This document shows positions 62,327 through 64,000 of a stretch of DNA of 64,000 nt, piece by piece. The translations under genes and the position numbers were made by a program. The stretch's first letter is position 1; each line of letters begins with the position of its first letter. Location: assembly GCA_963798745.1 (NCBI GenBank), contig CAWCUF010000007.1:186001-250000 (forward strand). Direction: 5' to 3'. Source of the DNA: Prado023 sp963798745. GTDB taxonomy: Bacteria; Actinomycetota; Actinomycetes; S36-B12; CAIYMF01. The notes below the pieces were generated by a model. That model was not told the origin of the DNA and did no database searches. It saw only the letters and a list, made by a program, of their open reading frames with translations.

Positions 62327-63670
62327 TCACCGGGTGGCGCCCGTGACCAGCCAGGCGTTCGAGCGCACTCGCCAGACGAACGTCACCCCGCGAGCTACCA
62401 TGAACAGCGTCAGGGCCAGCCACAGGTCGGTGACCGAGCCCCGCGAGGCGAGCACCCACCAGGCCGCCGGCGCGAAGGCGGCCAGGGCGATCACCTGGGC
62501 CACGACCAGGAAGCGAGCGTCACCGGCGCCGAGCAGCACTCCGTCGAGCACGAACACCACGCCGGCCAGCGGCTGCTGAAGTGCCACCACGACCAAGGCA
62601 CCGGCCACCAGCGCCTGCACCGCCGGGTCCTCGCCGAACAGCCCGGGGACCCACGTGCGCACCAGCAGGACCAGGACCATCAGGACCACGCCGAGGCCGA
62701 TCCCCCACCGGGTCATCTGCCAGGTGACCGCACGGGCCATGTCGACCGAGCCGGCGCCGAGGTGCCGGCCGAGCAGCGCCTGCCCGGCGATCGCCAGGGC
62801 GTCCATGCCCAGCGCCAGCAGGTACCAGACGGTGAAGGTCACGTAGTAGGCGGCCAGCTCCGCGTCTCCGAGGCGGGCTGCGACCACCACGGCCAGCACG
62901 AAGACCGCACGTAGTGCGACCGTGCGCCAGAACAGCGGGACCGCGCCGCGTGCGGACACCAGGACACCTGACCGGCTCGGTCGCAGCGAGGCGTCCTGTG
63001 CGCGCGCCCGCCTGCCCAGTTGCCACACGAGGAGTCCCGCCGCGAGGGCCTCGGCAACCACGGTGGCCCACGCCGATCCGGCGATCCCCCAGCCGGCCAC
63101 CAGGACCAGGAAGGCGGACAGCGCCAGGTTGGTGCTCACGGCGATCAATGTCACCCACAGGGTGGTGGCCGTGTCCTGCAGCCCGCGCAGCACGCCGATC
63201 GCGGCCATCGCGGCCAGCGCGAACGGGAACGCGAGGCTGGTCGTGCGCAGGTAGGTCAGCGCCTCCGGCGTGGTCGCCGGTGACGTACCGATCCAGTCGA
63301 GCAGCTGTGGCCCGAGCAGCCAGGTGCCGGCGGTCGCCACGATCCCCAGGCCCAGGCCCAGGGCCACGCCCTCGATCCCGTCGGTGATGCCCGCGGCCAA
63401 CTGGCCCGCACCGACCCGCCGGGCGACCACCGCGGTGGTGCCGTAGGCCAGGAAGATCGCCAGGCCGGTGACGGTCGTGAACACCTGCGCACCGGCCCCG
63501 AGGGCGGCCAGGCTCGTGGTGCCCAGTGTGCCGACGATGATCGCGTCGGTCAGGGTGAACAGCGGCTGGGCGACCAGGGCGCCGAACGCGGGGATCGCCA
63601 GGCGCAGGATGTCGCCCGCGGAGCTCCGCCGCGCCGCGGGGCCGGAGTCCGGTGCCGGGGCCTGATCCAT
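62327..63670 (-). CDS. MATE-family efflux transporter (DinF-like)
   Basis: The 447-residue protein has twelve predicted helices in two homologous halves. The N-terminal half starts with LRLAIPAFGALVAQPLFTLT, and an internal GLQDTATT segment is typical of DinF-type MATE exporters. It should export drugs or metabolites by cation antiport. TAGTCT lies 10 nt before the ATG on the minus strand. Confidence 0.93.
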   Translation of the reverse strand: MDQAPAPDSGPAARRSSAGDILRLAIPAFGALVAQPLFTLTDAIIVGTLGTTSLAALGAGAQVFTTVTGLAIFLAYGTTAVVARRVGAGQLAAGITDGIEGVALGLGLGIVATAGTWLLGPQLLDWIGTSPATTPEALTYLRTTSLAFPFALAAMAAIGVLRGLQDTATTLWVTLIAVSTNLALSAFLVLVAGWGIAGSAWATVVAEALAAGLLVWQLGRRARAQDASLRPSRSGVLVSARGAVPLFWRTVALRAVFVLAVVVAARLGDAELAAYYVTFTVWYLLALGMDALAIAGQALLGRHLGAGSVDMARAVTWQMTRWGIGLGVVLMVLVLLVRTWVPGLFGEDPAVQALVAGALVVVALQQPLAGVVFVLDGVLLGAGDARFLVVAQVIALAAFAPAAWWVLASRGSVTDLWLALTLFMVARGVTFVWRVRSNAWLVTGATR

Positions 63671-63692
63671 GACAGCGCCGAGACTAGTGCCA

Positions 63693-63758
63693 GGAGCTGT
63701 CCGGCAGCCCTAGGACTGCCCCGCCCGGAGCTGTCCGGCAGCCCTAGGACTGCCCCGC
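63693..63758. repeat. Perfect 32-bp direct repeat, two copies
   Basis: Copies at 63693-63724 and 63727-63758 are identical and separated by 2 bp. Each contains a short stem (GGCAG and CTGCC). The second copy includes the stop codon of the SulP gene, so this is a duplication of its 3' end. Confidence 0.9.
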
Positions 63759-64000
63759 GCTGTCAGCGGCTGTGCCGGCAGGTCGCGGTGGCGCGTCAGC
63801 GGGCCCCCCACCCTGGTCCTGGCTGGTGGCCTCGATGTGCTGGATCGCCAGGTCGATGGTCGGGAAGATGCGCTCCTCGGCGAGCACGTCGGACAGGCCC
63901 ACCGAGTGCAGGAAGTCCAGGACGGGGTCCTGCACGTCGCTCAGGTAGATCACGATTCCCTCATCGGCCATGCGCTTGGCCCAGGTCTTGAGAACCCGCG
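63744..64000 (-). CDS. C-terminal STAS domain of a SulP-family anion transporter (partial)
   Basis: The minus-strand frame stays open to the window edge, so only the last 85 or so residues are seen. They match the STAS domain end of SulP transporters: a VLKTWAKRMADEGIVIYLSD strand-helix unit, LDFLHSVGLSDVL and IFPTIDLAIQHIE, then a disordered Pro/Ala tail. The membrane part lies outside the window. The stop codon falls inside a 32-bp tandem duplication. Confidence 0.8.
   Translation of the reverse strand, partial: RVLKTWAKRMADEGIVIYLSDVQDPVLDFLHSVGLSDVLAEERIFPTIDLAIQHIEATSQDQGGGPADAPPRPAGTAADSAGQS

Overview
The window is 64 kb of a high-GC (about 70%) chromosome from an actinobacterium (Actinomycetota). 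The placement rests on gene content: WhiB, BldC, the MtrA-MtrB-LpqB system, DUF3073, DUF3499, DUF5719, a monomeric isocitrate dehydrogenase and a CsoR-type operator. It also rests on the order whiB, glycosyltransferase, DUF3499, manB, ahcY, mtrAB, lpqB, comF, hpf, secA, which resembles the conserved order in mycobacteria and streptomycetes. Genus and order cannot be fixed from the sequence. No rRNA, tRNA, CRISPR array, prophage or transposase was seen.

Region by region. 1-5.0 kb is the accessory part: a tandem pair of paralogous lipoproteins (one with an intact HExxH zinc site, one without), a membrane protein, and the remains of a helix-turn-helix gene beside a palindrome. 5.0-16.1 kb carries proline iminopeptidase, whiB, and an envelope and metabolic run (large glycosyltransferase, DUF5719, DUF3499, phosphomannomutase, Trm112-like, cation efflux, ahcY). 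16.4-20.0 kb holds two coupled dynamin-like GTPases. 20.2-27.9 kb holds the RDD/SpoIIM pair and a five-gene overlapping operon (membrane protein, DUF4129, DUF4350, MoxR ATPase, DUF58). 28.0-38.1 kb runs the other way: mtrA-mtrB-lpqB-comF, hpf, an atypical response regulator, secA and a Sua5-type tRNA-modification gene. 38.3-47.9 kb has isocitrate dehydrogenase, exonuclease III coupled to a histone H1-like protein, a CNNM/CorC membrane protein, trpS with a 2H-GNAT fusion gene, a spermidine-synthase-like protein and thioredoxin. 48.0-53.0 kb has DUF4349 with an ECF sigma factor, phosphoglucomutase and an LCP cell-wall ligase. 53.1-61.5 kb is the purine block (purS-purQ-purL and purF-purM) with three unrelated genes between the halves. 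61.5-64 kb has DUF3073, bldC, a MATE exporter and the end of a SulP transporter.

Two features recur. First, about fifteen genes start 6-7 nt after a hexamer of the form xAnnnT with no Shine-Dalgarno sequence, which indicates leaderless transcripts; this was used to choose several starts. Second, every gap between purL and purF carries a 68-bp element made of four 11-bp blocks on an exact 19-bp period, two forward then two reversed. A larger element of the same ++-- layout with another core lies at 16.2 kb. These elements are the strongest candidates for something undescribed.
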